In this document: in pieces, positions 8,311 through 16,858 of the stretch
Numbering within the stretch: the first letter of the stretch is position 1
Layout: each line of letters opens with the position of its first letter
Notes under the pieces: model-generated
Told to the model about the DNA's origin: nothing
Seen by the model: only the letters and a program-made list of their open reading frames with translations
Database searches by the model: none
Program-made: the position numbers and the translations under genes
Source: Methylosinus sp. Ce-a6
GTDB taxonomy: Bacteria; Pseudomonadota; Alphaproteobacteria; Rhizobiales; Beijerinckiaceae
Direction of reading: 5' to 3'
NCBI RefSeq assembly: GCF_009811655.1
Contig: NZ_BGJX01000015.1
Location: 1-64,000 of the forward strand
DNA length: 64,000 bases

Positions 8311-9654
8311 ATGGACGACAGGCGACCGACGGGGGCCGGGCCCTCGCGGGCTCATGGTCGATTTGCGCGGGCGGCGCTCGCTTTCGGCCTCGTTCTCGCC
8401 GTGGCCCAGCCCGTGGCCCAAGCCGTGGCCCAAGCCGCGACGGAGCCGGCGCCGCCGGCCGAGCCGGTCGCTGCGGTCGCCGCGCGAATCGAGCAGCAGA
8501 AGGACAGGGCCCGCCTCGTTTTCGAGACGACGGCCGAGGTCAGACCGGCCGCCTTTCCTGTCGCCGACCCCTATCGGATCGTCGTCGATCTGCCGGAGAC
8601 GGCCTTCCGCCTCGACCCGGAGATCGGACGCCCGCCCAAGGAGAAGCGCGGCGCCGACGATCTCGTGACGTCCTTCCGCTTCGGCCAGCTCGCGCCCGGG
8701 CGGTCGCGAATCGTCATCGATCTCGCCCGGCCCGCCAAGATCATGCGCGCGGAGAGCGAAACGACTCTCGACAAACCGCGTCTCGTCGTCGAGCTCGCGG
8801 CCTCGGACGCGACGAGCTTCGCGGCCGAAGCCGCCCGGCTCGCGCCCGCAGCTCCCCGCGCCGCCGCGGCCGAGCCTGCGCCCGCGCCCGCGCCTGCGCA
8901 GGGCGGCAAGCCGATGCTCGTCATCGACCCCGGCCATGGCGGCGTCGACGTCGGCGCCGCCGGACCCCATGGCGAGCAGGAGAAGACGATCGTTCTCGAA
9001 TTCGCCCGCGCGCTCCAGGCGAAGATCGAGACGCAGGGCAGGCTGCGGGTCGCGCTCACCCGCAATGAGGACGCCTTCATGGCGCTCGACGAGCGCGTGC
9101 GCGTCGCGCGCCAGGCGGGCGCCGAGCTTTTTCTCTCGATTCACGCCGACACGCTCGGCGAGGCGAGCGTCGAGGGCGCGACGGTCTACACCGTCTCCGC
9201 CCGCGCCTCGGACGCCGAGGCGGCCAAGATCGCCGAGAAGGAGAATTTCGCCGACCGCGCCGCCGGGCTCGAGCCGAAATCCGAGGACGCCGGCGAAGTC
9301 GGCGACATTCTCTACGATCTGACGCGGCGCGAGACGCGCGCCTATAGCCGCGTCTTCGCCCGCACGCTGATCGCCTATTGGCGGACCGTCGGCCATCTCA
9401 ACAAGAATCCGAGCCGATCGGCCGGCTTCGTGGTGCTGAAAGCCTTCGACATTCCGTCCGTCCTGCTCGAGCTCGGCTATCTCTCGAGCGCGCGCGATCT
9501 CTCGCGGCTCGTCTCGCCGGAATGGCGCGAGCGCGCCGCCGAGGCCACGGCGCAGGCGATCGAGCGCTATTTCGACGAACGCCAGGAGCAGGCGCGAGAG
9601 CAGCAAGCGCAGGCCGGCGCAACTCCCCAGGCGATGGCCGCTCGCCCACAATAA
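8311..9654 (+). CDS. amiC: N-acetylmuramoyl-L-alanine amidase with AMIN domain
   Basis: A 447-residue periplasmic zinc amidase that cuts the bond between peptidoglycan sugar and stem peptide, used for daughter-cell separation. After a signal-like segment (ARAALAFGLVLAVAQPVAQA) comes an AMIN targeting domain (about 55-180), an alanine/proline linker, and an Amidase_3 catalytic domain. VIDPGHGGVD carries zinc ligand H209; HADT and LLELGYLSS supply the other ligand and catalytic glutamate. The ATG at 8311 was preferred; a GTG at 8290 in frame is possible. The PBP1A gene follows 138 bases on, a common alphaproteobacterial pairing. Confidence 0.92.
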   Translation: MDDRRPTGAGPSRAHGRFARAALAFGLVLAVAQPVAQAVAQAATEPAPPAEPVAAVAARIEQQKDRARLVFETTAEVRPAAFPVADPYRIVVDLPETAFRLDPEIGRPPKEKRGADDLVTSFRFGQLAPGRSRIVIDLARPAKIMRAESETTLDKPRLVVELAASDATSFAAEAARLAPAAPRAAAAEPAPAPAPAQGGKPMLVIDPGHGGVDVGAAGPHGEQEKTIVLEFARALQAKIETQGRLRVALTRNEDAFMALDERVRVARQAGAELFLSIHADTLGEASVEGATVYTVSARASDAEAAKIAEKENFADRAAGLEPKSEDAGEVGDILYDLTRRETRAYSRVFARTLIAYWRTVGHLNKNPSRSAGFVVLKAFDIPSVLLELGYLSSARDLSRLVSPEWRERAAEATAQAIERYFDERQEQAREQQAQAGATPQAMAARPQ

Positions 9655-9792
9655 AACATAAAATCGGCGATAAGGATGGGCGGCGGCGGGCCGATTCGGT
9701 TCCGCCTGTGGAAAATATGCTCTAAGCGGGACGCCAAGGGCGCAGCGCGCGCCAGATTTCAAAGCAACGCGTCTCTTCGAGGATCGTCCTTC

Positions 9793-12210
9793 ATGCGGCT
9801 GCTCGTCCGATTCTTCGGCTTTCTCTTCGCGACCGGCGCCATCGTCTTCCTGATCGGCGTGACGGCGGCGGCGGGAATCGTCTATGTGTTCTCGAAGGAT
9901 CTTCCGGACACGGCGCAGCTGCGCAATTACGAGCCGCCGGTCACGACGCGCATCCACGCCAATGACGGCTCCATCCTCGCCGAATATTCGCGCGAACGCC
10001 GGCTGTTCCTGCCGAGCTCGGCCATTCCGCCGCTCGTCAAGCAGGCCTTCATCTCGGCCGAGGACAAGAATTTCTACACGCATAATGGCGTCGACTTCGA
10101 GGGCATCGCCCGCGCCGTGTCGATCCTCGCCCAGGGCGGGCGGCATATGCAGGGCGCTTCGACGATCACCCAGCAGGTGGCCAAGAACTTCCTCGTCGGC
10201 AATGAGCGCTCCTTCGAGCGCAAGATCCGCGAGGCGCTGATCTCCTTCCGCATAGAAGCGGCCTATCCCAAGGACCGCATCCTCGAGCTCTATCTCAACG
10301 AGATCTATCTCGGCCTCGGCAATTATGGCGTCGCCGCCGCGGCGCTGAATTATTTCAACAAATCCGTCTATGAGCTGACGATCGCGGAGGCCGCCTATCT
10401 CGCCGCTCTGCCCAAGGCGCCCAACAACTACCACCCTTTCCAGCATCGCGAGCGCGCGGTCGAGCGCCGCAACTATGTCATCGACCGCATGGTCGCCGAC
10501 GGCGTCGTCTCGCAGAAGGACGGCGACAAGGCCAAGACCGAGCCGCTCGGCGTCAATCCGCGCGTGACCTCCCCCAACACCTATGTCGCCGGCTATTTCG
10601 CCGAGGAGGTGCGCCGCGAGCTGCTCGACAAATATGGGGACAAGAAGCTCTATGAGGGCGGCCTCTCGGTGCGCTCGACGCTCGACCCGAAGATGCAGGC
10701 CGTCACGCGCAAGGCGCTGGCCGACGGCCTCGTGCGCTTCGACGAGGCGCATGGCTTCCGCGGGCCGATGCGCCATATCGACATCTCTTATGACTGGGGC
10801 CTGCCGCTCGCCGATATTCCGGCGCTCGGCGATGTGAGGCCCTGGCGCCTCGCCGTCGTGCTGGAGACGAACGACAGTTTCGCGCGCATCGGCTTGCAGC
10901 CGCCGCGCGAGAAATCCGGCGAAGTGGCGCGCGAGCGCGAGACCGGCCAGCTCGCTCAGGAGGGGATGCGCTGGGCCGGCCGCAGCGTGCGCGCCGCGCT
11001 GACGCCGGGCGACGTCATCTATGTCGAGCCGCTCGCCGGACGGCCGGGTCAGTTCCGGCTGCGGCAGATTCCGGAAATCTCCGGCGCCATGGTGGCGATG
11101 GATCCCTATACGGGCCGCGTCTTCTCCATGGTCGGCGGCTTCTCCTACGACCAGTCGGAATTCAACCGCGCGACTCAGGCGCTGCGCCAGCCGGGCTCCT
11201 CCTTCAAGCCCTTCGTCTACGCGACCGCGCTCGACAATGGCTACACGCCCTCCTCCTCGATCCTCGACGAGCCGATCACCATCGTGCAGGCCAATGGCGA
11301 GAGCTGGACGCCGGAGAATTTCGAGGGCGCCCATGGCACCGGCGCGCATCCGCTGCGCTATGGCGTCGAGCACTCCAAGAATATGATGACGGTGCGCCTC
11401 GCCAAGGACGTCGGCATGCCGCTCATCGCCGAATACGCCAAGCGCTTCGGCATCTATGATGAAATGCCGCTCTATCTGCCGATGGCGCTCGGCGCGGGCG
11501 AAACCACCGTGCTGCGCATGGTGACCGCCTATTCCATGCTCTGCAATGGCGGCAAGCGCGTGAAGGCGACGCTGATCGACCGCATTCAGGACCGCTGGGG
11601 CCATACGATCTACCGCCACGATGAGCGCCAATGCCTCGGCTGCGACGCGCCCCGATGGGAGGGCCAGAACGAGCCCAGGCTCATCGACAAGCGCGAGCAG
11701 GTGCTCGACCCGCTGACCGCCTATCAGATCACCTCGATCATGGAGGGCGTCATCGAGCGCGGCACCGGCCAGTCGATCAAGGCCGTGGGCAAGCATCTCG
11801 CCGGCAAGACGGGCACGACCAACGAGGCCAAGGACCTCTGGTTCGTCGGCTTCTCGCCGGACCTCGCCGTCGGCGTCTATATCGGCTATGACCGCCCCCG
11901 TCCCGTGGGCGAGGGCAAGAGCGCGCAGGCGGCGACCTACGCCGCGCCGATCTTTCGCGACTTCATGACGGTGGCGCTGAAGGACAAGCCGGACGCGCCC
12001 TTCCGCGTGCCGCCGGGAATCAAGCTGATCACGGTCGATCCGCATTCGGGACTGCGCTCCAAGGGCGCGGGCTCGATCCTCGAGGCCTTCAAGCCCGGCA
12101 CCGCGCCGCCCGACTCTTATTCGGCGGCGGGCAGCGACGGCGGACTGCAATCCGGCGCCGCCCAGGATGTGGACAAGCAGGTGGGCAGCGGGACCGGCGG
12201 GCTGTATTGA
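9793..12210 (+). CDS. mrcA: Penicillin-binding protein 1A, bifunctional glycosyltransferase/transpeptidase
   Basis: An 805-residue class A penicillin-binding protein that polymerises and crosslinks peptidoglycan in the periplasm. It has one N-terminal membrane segment (about 10-32), a GT51 domain with EDKNFYTHNG (catalytic E90) and GASTITQQVAKNF (121-133), and an OB-like insert. The transpeptidase domain has SSFK (S469, K472) and KTGTT (672-676). The start at 9793 places the membrane anchor at the usual distance; upstream codons in the same frame look non-coding. It follows the amidase gene and probably shares its regulation. Confidence 0.96.
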   Translation: MRLLVRFFGFLFATGAIVFLIGVTAAAGIVYVFSKDLPDTAQLRNYEPPVTTRIHANDGSILAEYSRERRLFLPSSAIPPLVKQAFISAEDKNFYTHNGVDFEGIARAVSILAQGGRHMQGASTITQQVAKNFLVGNERSFERKIREALISFRIEAAYPKDRILELYLNEIYLGLGNYGVAAAALNYFNKSVYELTIAEAAYLAALPKAPNNYHPFQHRERAVERRNYVIDRMVADGVVSQKDGDKAKTEPLGVNPRVTSPNTYVAGYFAEEVRRELLDKYGDKKLYEGGLSVRSTLDPKMQAVTRKALADGLVRFDEAHGFRGPMRHIDISYDWGLPLADIPALGDVRPWRLAVVLETNDSFARIGLQPPREKSGEVARERETGQLAQEGMRWAGRSVRAALTPGDVIYVEPLAGRPGQFRLRQIPEISGAMVAMDPYTGRVFSMVGGFSYDQSEFNRATQALRQPGSSFKPFVYATALDNGYTPSSSILDEPITIVQANGESWTPENFEGAHGTGAHPLRYGVEHSKNMMTVRLAKDVGMPLIAEYAKRFGIYDEMPLYLPMALGAGETTVLRMVTAYSMLCNGGKRVKATLIDRIQDRWGHTIYRHDERQCLGCDAPRWEGQNEPRLIDKREQVLDPLTAYQITSIMEGVIERGTGQSIKAVGKHLAGKTGTTNEAKDLWFVGFSPDLAVGVYIGYDRPRPVGEGKSAQAATYAAPIFRDFMTVALKDKPDAPFRVPPGIKLITVDPHSGLRSKGAGSILEAFKPGTAPPDSYSAAGSDGGLQSGAAQDVDKQVGSGTGGLY

Positions 12211-12237
12211 GCGGGGCGGAAAAGCGATGTTGCGCCC

Positions 12238-12555
12238 ATGACGACAGCGATCGATCCGATCATGAGCCGGTTTCGCGCCGCGCTCGATGACGCCTATGGC
12301 CAGCGGCTTCGACGCGTGGTGCTGTTCGGGTCGCGGGCCCGCGGCGATGCGCGGCCCGATTCCGACTATGACGTGGCGGTGTTCCTCGAAGACATGGAGA
12401 GCGTCGGGCGCGAAGCGGAAAAGATCGCCGAGATCGAGACCGACATTCTCTATGACACGGGCGTCGTCATCAACGCTCTGCCCTTCGTGGCCGAGGCCTA
12501 TCGCGAGCCGACGGCGCTGATGGGAGCCTTGCGCCGCGAAGGCGTGGAGCTGTGA
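12238..12555 (+). CDS. MNT-type minimal nucleotidyltransferase (antitoxin of a MNT-HEPN pair)
   Basis: A 105-residue nucleotidyltransferase-domain protein. The signature GSRARGDARPDSDYD spans 31-45, with metal-binding aspartates D43 and D45. In HepT/MntA pairs such proteins neutralise the HEPN ribonuclease by AMPylating it. The next gene begins inside the stop codon (GTGA overlap), the standard arrangement of this toxin-antitoxin family. The partner is broken (next entry), so this antitoxin may be an orphan. Confidence 0.85.
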   Translation: MTTAIDPIMSRFRAALDDAYGQRLRRVVLFGSRARGDARPDSDYDVAVFLEDMESVGREAEKIAEIETDILYDTGVVINALPFVAEAYREPTALMGALRREGVEL

Positions 12556-12845
12556 AGGCGGAGGCTGCCGACTTTCTCGACAAGGCTCGCGAAGATTTGA
12601 GCGACGCCAGAAAGATCGCCTCGATAGGGCTCGCCAAAGTCGCCGCTCGCTGCGCCTATTACGCCGCGTTCCACGCGGCCGAAGCCTTCATCGTCGAATC
12701 GACCGGCGCGATTCATCGATCGCATAACAGCTTTGCTGACCGAGCGGTGACGCCGGGCGACCCAGAACGACGTCTCTTCATTCCCCCGAATGCCGCAGCG
12801 CCGCCGCCGCGGCGAAGGGGCAGAGCGCCAGCGAGGCGAGGCTGA
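12552..12845 (+). pseudogene. Truncated HEPN-domain protein (HepT-like toxin remnant)
   Basis: Begins with a GTG overlapping the stop of the nucleotidyltransferase gene. The first 60 or so residues (FLDKAREDLSDARKIA, then RCAYYAAFHAAEAFIVE) are a clear HEPN N-terminal half. After SHNS, at about 12730, the reading turns into proline- and arginine-rich text that runs antisense through the last 68 bases of ccmB. The second helical half, where HEPN ribonucleases carry the Rx4-6H motif, is absent. A complete protein of this type has about 110-140 residues of HEPN fold. I read it as inactivated by deletion at the ccmB boundary. Confidence 0.7.
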
Positions 12846-13449
12846 TCGCGCAGAGTATGGCGAAAGGCGCGAAAAACGAGACCGTCCCGCCGCTCGCCGC
12901 CTCCGCCGCCGAGACGCCGAAAATCAGCACCGGAATCGTCAAAGGCAGCACCAACAGCGCCATCAGCAGTCCGCCGCGGCGTAGCGTGACCGTCGTCGCC
13001 GCGCCGATCGCGCCGATCAGCGTCAGCGCCGGCGTGCCGGCGAGCAGCGTCGCTGTGACGGCGGCGAGCGCCATCTCCTCCTGCTGCAGCATCAGGCCCA
13101 GGAAGGGCGCCGCCAAGGTCAGCGGCAGCCCGGTCGTCACCCAATGGGCGGCGCATTTCACCAGCACGGCGAGCTCGAGCGGGGCGCGGCCGAGATGAAA
13201 CAGATCGAGCGAGCCGTCCTCGAGATCGGCCTGGAACAGCCGATCGAGGCAGAGGAGGCTCGCGAGCAGCGCCGCGATCCACAATATCGCCGGCCCGATG
13301 CGGGCGAGGAGGTTGGGGTCCGGTCCGATGGCGAAGGGGGCGATCGACACCATCACCAGGAAGAAGACGACGCCCATCGTCGCCGAGCCGCCGATGCGGC
13401 GGGCGACGCGCAGATCGCGCAAAAACAGGGCGAGAAGCGGAGACGTCAC
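12778..13449 (-). CDS. ccmB: Haem exporter / cytochrome c maturation protein CcmB
   Basis: A 223-residue polytopic membrane protein with about six hydrophobic helices, the permease of the CcmAB ABC unit needed for holo-CcmE release during c-type cytochrome maturation. The sequence begins SPLLALFLRDLRVARR and has DRLFQADLEDGSLDLF, typical of CcmB. It starts with GTG, overlapping the ccmA stop. No ccmC, ccmD or ccmE follows; a decayed HEPN gene runs into its 3' end from the other strand. Confidence 0.92.
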   Translation of the reverse strand: MTSPLLALFLRDLRVARRIGGSATMGVVFFLVMVSIAPFAIGPDPNLLARIGPAILWIAALLASLLCLDRLFQADLEDGSLDLFHLGRAPLELAVLVKCAAHWVTTGLPLTLAAPFLGLMLQQEEMALAAVTATLLAGTPALTLIGAIGAATTVTLRRGGLLMALLVLPLTIPVLIFGVSAAEAASGGTVSFFAPFAILCAISLASLALCPFAAAAALRHSGE

Positions 13450-14117
13450 GAATTTTTCCCCAGCGCCAGCTCGCGCGCGTCCTCGAGGCCGAGCGGCTCG
13501 TGGGTGGCGGCGACGATCATTCCGCCGAGCGCCCGATGCTCCGTCATCAGCCGCGCGAGCCGCGCGCGCGAGGCGGCGTCGAGGGCGCTCGTCGGCTCGT
13601 CGAGCAGCCAGAGCGGCCGGAACACGACCAGCAGGCGCGCCAGCGCGATGCGGCGCTTCTGCCCGGCGGAGAGCATGGCGACTTGCGTCTCGGAAAGATG
13701 CGCGAGGCCGACGCGCTCCAGCGCCTCTTTCGGCTCGAGGCTGCGCCGATCCGGCTCGCCGCCCAGAAACTGCGCCCAGAACTCCAGATTTTCGCGCGCG
13801 GTGAGCGGCGCCTTCAGACCGTCCGCATGGGCGAGATAATGCAGGAGCGCCAAGGTTTCCTCGCCCTCCTGCGCGCCCTCGATCGCGATGCGGCCGGCAA
13901 GGCGCGGCAAAAGGCCGGCGAGAGCGCGCAGCAGCGTCGATTTGCCCGCCCCGTTGCGGCCGGTGACGATCAGCGCCTCGCCGCTCTCGAGCGAGAAGCC
14001 GAGGCCGGCTATGACGCGCCGGCCGCCGCGGGCGACGGCGAGCTCCTCCACCCGCAGGCGCAGGGCAAAGGCGCGCGCGGCATGGGGCCGGGAGCGATGA
14101 TGCGGATCGTCTGTCAT
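13446..14117 (-). CDS. ccmA: Haem exporter ATP-binding protein CcmA
   Basis: A 223-residue ABC ATPase paired with CcmB in cytochrome c biogenesis. It has Walker A GRNGAGKST, the family-specific signature LSAGQKRR in place of LSGGQ, and Walker B LWLLDEPTSALD. The LSAGQ form and the short length with no extra domain point to CcmA. The ATG at 14117 (MTDDPHH) is preferred to an upstream start at 14171, which would add 18 residues unlike the family. The three-base overlap with ccmB implies coupling. Confidence 0.92.
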   Translation of the reverse strand: MTDDPHHRSRPHAARAFALRLRVEELAVARGGRRVIAGLGFSLESGEALIVTGRNGAGKSTLLRALAGLLPRLAGRIAIEGAQEGEETLALLHYLAHADGLKAPLTARENLEFWAQFLGGEPDRRSLEPKEALERVGLAHLSETQVAMLSAGQKRRIALARLLVVFRPLWLLDEPTSALDAASRARLARLMTEHRALGGMIVAATHEPLGLEDARELALGKNS

Positions 14118-14316
14118 CTCGAGAGCCAATAGAGCAAGTTTCGCCGCAGGGGAAACCCCGCCGCGGCGCACGATGCTTTCGCTGGCGCTCTGGCGCCGAA
14201 GGATGCTAAGCCTGCGGGCCGACCGCGGGCGTCGCGAGCAATCGGGCGCCGGCTTCCAATGGGGCGCCGCGCCGCGAGAACCGCGCGCGGCCTCGAGACT
14301 CGGGATGACGCATTAA

Positions 14317-15558
14317 GTGGCGAAGCATAACAGCCTTTCGGATTACGCATCGAGACGATTTCGTTTCGCCGGCAATGCGCTCCTCCAATATCACGACCCC
14401 TTCTTCGCGCAGATCGACCGGCTCCGCGCCGATTTCGAGGCGAAGGGAACGCATTTCGTCAGTTTCGCCAATTACGACTATCTCGGCCTCGCCAATCATC
14501 CCAGAATCGTCGAGGAGGCCGAGCGCGAGCTGCATCGGCTCGGCGTCGGCGCGCTGGCCTCGCGGCTGGTCGGGGGCGAGCGCTCGACCCACAAGCCCTT
14601 CGAGGCGGAGATCGCCGAATTTCTCGGCATGGACGCGGCGCTGACGCTCGTCTCCGGCTATCTCGCCAATGTGACGACCATCTCCTGGCTGCTCGGCAAG
14701 CGCGACGCTCTGTTCATCGACGAGCTCGCCCATAACAGCATCGTCGCCGGCTGCGAAGGCTCGCCGGCCGAGGTGATCAAATTCCGCCACAACGACTTCG
14801 AGCATCTGGACCATCTCCTCGCCAAGAAGCGCGAGGAGTTCCGCCATGCGCTCATCGTCGTCGAGGGCATCTACAGCATGGACGGCGACACCGCCGATCT
14901 GCCGCGCCTCTTGGAGCTGAAAGAGCGCCACGACGCCTGGCTGATGGTGGACGAGGCCCATTCGCTCGGCGTGCTGGGCGAGACCGGCCGCGGCCTCGCC
15001 GAGCTGCAGGGCGTCGATCCCGGCCGCATCGATCTCGTCGTCGGCACCATGTCGAAGACGCTCGCCTCCTGCGGCGGCTTCGTCTGCGCGAAAAAGCCGG
15101 TCATCGACTGGTTCCGCTACACGCTGCCGGGTTTCGTCTACAGCGTCGGCCTCTCGCCGGTGATCCTCGCCGCCGCGCGCACGGCGCTGCGGCTGATGCA
15201 GGAGGAGAATTGGCGCGTCGGCAAGCTCGCGCGCAACGCCGAGCTGTTCCGCGACTACGCCCACGCCAATGGGCTGAGCACTGGCCCGGCGATCGGCCGC
15301 GGCGTGGTGCCGATCCTGTTCCAGGACAGCGTCGAGACCATGTGGGCCTCGCAGCATCTGCTCGGCGCCGGCTATTACGTGCCGCCGATCGTGCAGATCG
15401 GCGTGCCCAAGGACCAGCCGCGGCTGCGCTTCTTCCTCTCGGCCAATCATTCGGAAGCGGAAATCAAAGGCGTCATCGACACGCTGCGCGATCTGCCGCC
15501 CGTGGCCGCCGAGGCGCATGAATTGGTGCGCAAGGCGATGGCGGGCGCGAGTTTGTGA
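14317..15558 (+). CDS. Serine palmitoyltransferase-like alpha-oxoamine synthase
   Basis: A 413-residue pyridoxal-phosphate enzyme of the alpha-oxoamine synthase family (serine palmitoyltransferase, KBL, ALAS, BioF), which joins an acyl thioester to an amino acid with loss of CO2. Seen: SFANYDYLGLANHP (49-62), DELAHNS with the cofactor-stacking histidine at 139, MVDEAHSLGVLG with D212, and VVGTMSKTLASCGGF with the Schiff-base lysine at 247. The GTMSK form and the downstream lipid genes favour serine palmitoyltransferase over BioF, and no biotin genes are nearby. It starts with GTG. It is the first gene of a four-gene lipid operon. The amino-acid substrate is inferred. Confidence 0.8.
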   Translation: MAKHNSLSDYASRRFRFAGNALLQYHDPFFAQIDRLRADFEAKGTHFVSFANYDYLGLANHPRIVEEAERELHRLGVGALASRLVGGERSTHKPFEAEIAEFLGMDAALTLVSGYLANVTTISWLLGKRDALFIDELAHNSIVAGCEGSPAEVIKFRHNDFEHLDHLLAKKREEFRHALIVVEGIYSMDGDTADLPRLLELKERHDAWLMVDEAHSLGVLGETGRGLAELQGVDPGRIDLVVGTMSKTLASCGGFVCAKKPVIDWFRYTLPGFVYSVGLSPVILAAARTALRLMQEENWRVGKLARNAELFRDYAHANGLSTGPAIGRGVVPILFQDSVETMWASQHLLGAGYYVPPIVQIGVPKDQPRLRFFLSANHSEAEIKGVIDTLRDLPPVAAEAHELVRKAMAGASL

Positions 15559-15563
15559 GGAGC

Positions 15564-15606
15564 GGCAGTGGGCAGTCGGCAAGTAGCGACCCGACTGCCC
15601 ACTGCC
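15564..15606. promoter_or_regulatory. Strong hairpin inside the sphingolipid-like operon
   Basis: A perfect 16-base inverted repeat (GGCAGTGGGCAGTCGG and its complement) around an 11-base loop, starting six bases after the synthase stop codon. No T run follows, so it is not a standard terminator. It could stabilise the upstream message, weaken read-through into the acyltransferase gene, or be a dispersed repeat. Confidence 0.6.
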
Positions 15607-15667
15607 CGTCTCGTCCGCGTCGATATGACCGCTTTCGGTCCGAGCATAACAACGATAGGTGTGCGCA

Positions 15668-16858
15668 ATGGCCGGCATCGAGATTGTTCCCGTTGATAGT
15701 CTTTCGAGGTTTTTGACCTTCTGCAAGCTGCCGCGTCTCATTTACAAAGGCGCCGCGGGCTTCGCCCCCTCGTTGGACGCCGAGCGCTGGAACCTCTATA
15801 GCCACAAGCTCAATCCGCACTTCAAGCATGTCGAGGCGCAGGAGTTTCTGGCGCGCAAGGACGGCAAATGGGTCGGCCGCATAAGCGCGCAGGTCTACAA
15901 GCCCGAGATCGAACCCGTCTCCGCCTCGCGCTGGCAATTCGGCTCACTCGACGCGATCGACGACATAGAGGTCGTGCGCGCGCTGACGCGGGCCGCCGAA
16001 GAATGGCTGCGCGCGCGCGGCGCCGAGCGCATCACCGGCCCATTCTCGCCGGACATCAACGGCGAAAGCGGCGTGCTGATCGAGGGCTTCGAAGCGACGC
16101 CCATGTTTCTGATGCCCTGGCATCCTCCCTATCTGTCGCGGCTCATCGAGGCGCTGGGCTATGAGAAGGCGAAGGATCTGATCTCCTACCGGCACCTCTC
16201 CTCGGAGCAGGACCTCAGCAAGGAACGCCGCATCGCGGACCGCCCCGAATGGCGCGATCGGTTGAAGATCCGCCAGCTCGACCGCGATCACCTGAAGCAA
16301 GGCGAGACCGCGCTGATGTCCGAGCTGTTCAACGACGCTTGGCGCGACAATTGGGGCTTCGTGCCGCTCGGCAAGGACGAGCTCGACGGTTTTGCGGACC
16401 TCATGAAATATGTGATGCCGCCGGAATTCGGCATCGTGCTCGAGCTCGATGGCGCGCCCGTTTCCTTCGCGGTCGCGCTGCCCAATCTGCACGAGGTCAC
16501 CGCCGATTTCGACGGCAAGCTCCTGCCCTTCAACCTGTTCAAGCTGATCTCGCGCATCCGCAAGCACAAATTCTCCACTGGCCGGCTTCTGCTGCTCGGC
16601 ACGCGCAAATCGCTGCAGAACAGCGCGACGGGCGGCGCGATCCTCTTGTCGCTGATCGAGGACATGCGCCGGCGCAGCTGCAACGCCGACGTCTTCGCGC
16701 TCGAGGCCGGCTGGGTGCTCGAGGACAATATCGGCATGCGCAGGCCGATCGAAATGTTCGGCGGCAAGATCGACAAGATTCACCGCATCTATGAGAAGCG
16801 CGTCACCGGCGCGCCGCTCGTTTCATTCGAGGCTCAGAGAGAAGAGGCGAGGCCATGA
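15668..16858 (+). CDS. GNAT-fold acyltransferase, candidate ceramide synthase
   Basis: A 396-residue soluble protein of the large YghO-like GNAT family. Family marks are GRISAQVYKP, WLRARGAERITGPFSPDINGE (about 115-135) and ALGYEKAKDLISY. Members have been mis-annotated as dATP pyrophosphohydrolase. The bacterial ceramide synthase bCerS of Caulobacter is, as I recall, a GNAT-type protein, so N-acylation of a long-chain base is the natural guess from the neighbours. The ATG at 15668 is preferred to a GTG nine bases earlier. Its stop overlaps the desaturase start (ATGA). The acyltransferase class is clear; the substrate is inferred. Confidence 0.75.
   Translation: MAGIEIVPVDSLSRFLTFCKLPRLIYKGAAGFAPSLDAERWNLYSHKLNPHFKHVEAQEFLARKDGKWVGRISAQVYKPEIEPVSASRWQFGSLDAIDDIEVVRALTRAAEEWLRARGAERITGPFSPDINGESGVLIEGFEATPMFLMPWHPPYLSRLIEALGYEKAKDLISYRHLSSEQDLSKERRIADRPEWRDRLKIRQLDRDHLKQGETALMSELFNDAWRDNWGFVPLGKDELDGFADLMKYVMPPEFGIVLELDGAPVSFAVALPNLHEVTADFDGKLLPFNLFKLISRIRKHKFSTGRLLLLGTRKSLQNSATGGAILLSLIEDMRRRSCNADVFALEAGWVLEDNIGMRRPIEMFGGKIDKIHRIYEKRVTGAPLVSFEAQREEARP

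Noticed and set aside
8215..12150. A 1311-codon open frame on the minus strand
   Set aside because: It is antisense to the amidase and PBP1A genes, both of which carry complete catalytic motifs.
14317..15558. 8-amino-7-oxononanoate synthase (BioF) or 5-aminolevulinate synthase
   Set aside because: The Schiff-base loop GTMSKTLASCGG and the lipid-gene neighbours fit serine palmitoyltransferase better. No biotin or haem gene is adjacent.
15668..16858. dATP pyrophosphohydrolase, a name often given to this family
   Set aside because: No Nudix box is present. The sequence has GNAT-like features.
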